Assembly (NCBI RefSeq): GCF_965655635.1
Contig: NZ_CBFHHE010000057.1
Span: forward strand, 1 to 5,314
Direction: 5' to 3'
Source: Nereida sp965655635
Lineage (GTDB): Bacteria; Pseudomonadota; Alphaproteobacteria; Rhodobacterales; Rhodobacteraceae
DNA length: 5,314 nt
Program-made: the position numbers and the translations under genes
Shown: one piece after another, positions 5,254 through 5,314 of the stretch
How positions within the stretch are numbered: the first letter of the stretch is position 1
Layout: each line of letters starts with the position of its first letter
The notes under the pieces: model-generated
The model's database searches: none
Seen by the model: the letters and a program-made list of their open reading frames with translations, nothing else
What the model was told of the DNA's origin: nothing

Positions 5254-5314
5254 AGTTTGAACTGACAAATTCTTTGTGGAGCGTTTGTCTGGGTGAAAAG
5301 TAGCATGTTTTTGG
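5252..5314 (-). CDS. Possible C-terminal end of a convergent gene entering from the right edge
   Basis: On the minus strand from the right edge, 20 codons end with LHKEFVSSN and a TAA at 5254-5252, which overlaps the outer end of the terminator hairpin whose T tract is on this strand. The geometry is that of a gene ending at its terminator. However, all three minus-strand frames are open over this short stretch, the peptide is not recognised, and another frame (with an ATG at 5306) also reads leftward. The choice of frame rests only on the stop-terminator spacing. Confidence 0.25.
   Translation of the reverse strand, partial: PKTCYFSPRQTLHKEFVSSN

Larger units (their letters stand above)
2884..5314. 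mobile_element. One end of a tRNA-integrated genomic island or prophage (continues past right edge)
   Basis: The boundary is set by the truncated tRNA (2884-2940), followed directly by a tyrosine recombinase reading away from it, an excisionase-like DNA-binding protein and a short orphan gene. By the geometry of tRNA integration, the restored intact tRNA and the second core copy should lie at the far end, beyond the window. No second copy of the core is visible here. No phage structural, conjugation or cargo gene is visible, so the element type (prophage, ICE or simple island) is undetermined. Confidence 0.7.

Noticed and set aside
5091..5306. Minus-strand open frame of 71 codons near the right edge
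   Set aside because: It crosses the terminator hairpin and overlaps the well-supported 114-residue gene on the other strand.
1..5314. CRISPR arrays, insertion-sequence inverted repeats and riboswitches
   Set aside because: I saw no regularly spaced repeats, no transposase and no conserved riboswitch core on either strand.

Overview
The window looks like chromosomal DNA from an alphaproteobacterium, probably a marine Rhodobacterales (Roseobacter-group) species. This rests on the style of the 5-oxoprolinase proteins, the tRNA remnant and the integrase-linked small proteins. It is inferred, because no rRNA or other marker gene is present. The window splits into a conserved chromosomal left half and the edge of an integrated element on the right.

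Left half (1-2870), all on the minus strand. A compact operon, pxpA-pxpB-pxpC, encodes the prokaryotic ATP-dependent 5-oxoprolinase, which opens 5-oxo-L-proline (pyroglutamate) to L-glutamate. pxpA and pxpB are separated by 3 bases, and the pxpB stop overlaps the pxpC start by one base. A short GC hairpin followed by four U residues lies just after pxpC. After a gap of about 340 bases, the first 15 codons of another minus-strand gene run off the left edge. They start a signal peptide, so this may be an exported solute-binding protein of a linked transporter (inference).

Junction (about 2874-3095). Upstream of pxpA, on the same strand, lies the 3' part of a tRNA gene: T arm, acceptor 3' strand and CCA, then a run of seven T. 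Its 5' half is missing and is replaced by AT-rich DNA leading into a tyrosine recombinase gene. This is the usual footprint of an element integrated at a tRNA 3' end. The pxp side is chromosome and the integrase side is element.

Right half (3095-5314), the element edge. The phage/island-type integrase looks damaged. Its N-terminal arm-binding domain (about 3099-3295) and its core and catalytic domains (in frame from about 3296, ORF 3308-4306) are in different frames. The N-terminal part has no usual in-frame start, and the first catalytic arginine is replaced by serine, while the Lys, His-x-x-Arg, His and Tyr residues remain. Next come a strong hairpin, a possible promoter, a small protein with an excisionase-like C-terminal helix-turn-helix, and a 114-residue protein of unknown function. 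A hairpin with its T tract on the minus strand follows, suggesting a convergent gene entering from the right edge.

The left half is ordinary metabolism. The interest lies in the tRNA attachment remnant and the signs that the integrase is decayed, which would leave the island immobile unless another recombinase acts on it. I see no convincing evidence for a wholly new system here; the rest of the island lies outside the window.
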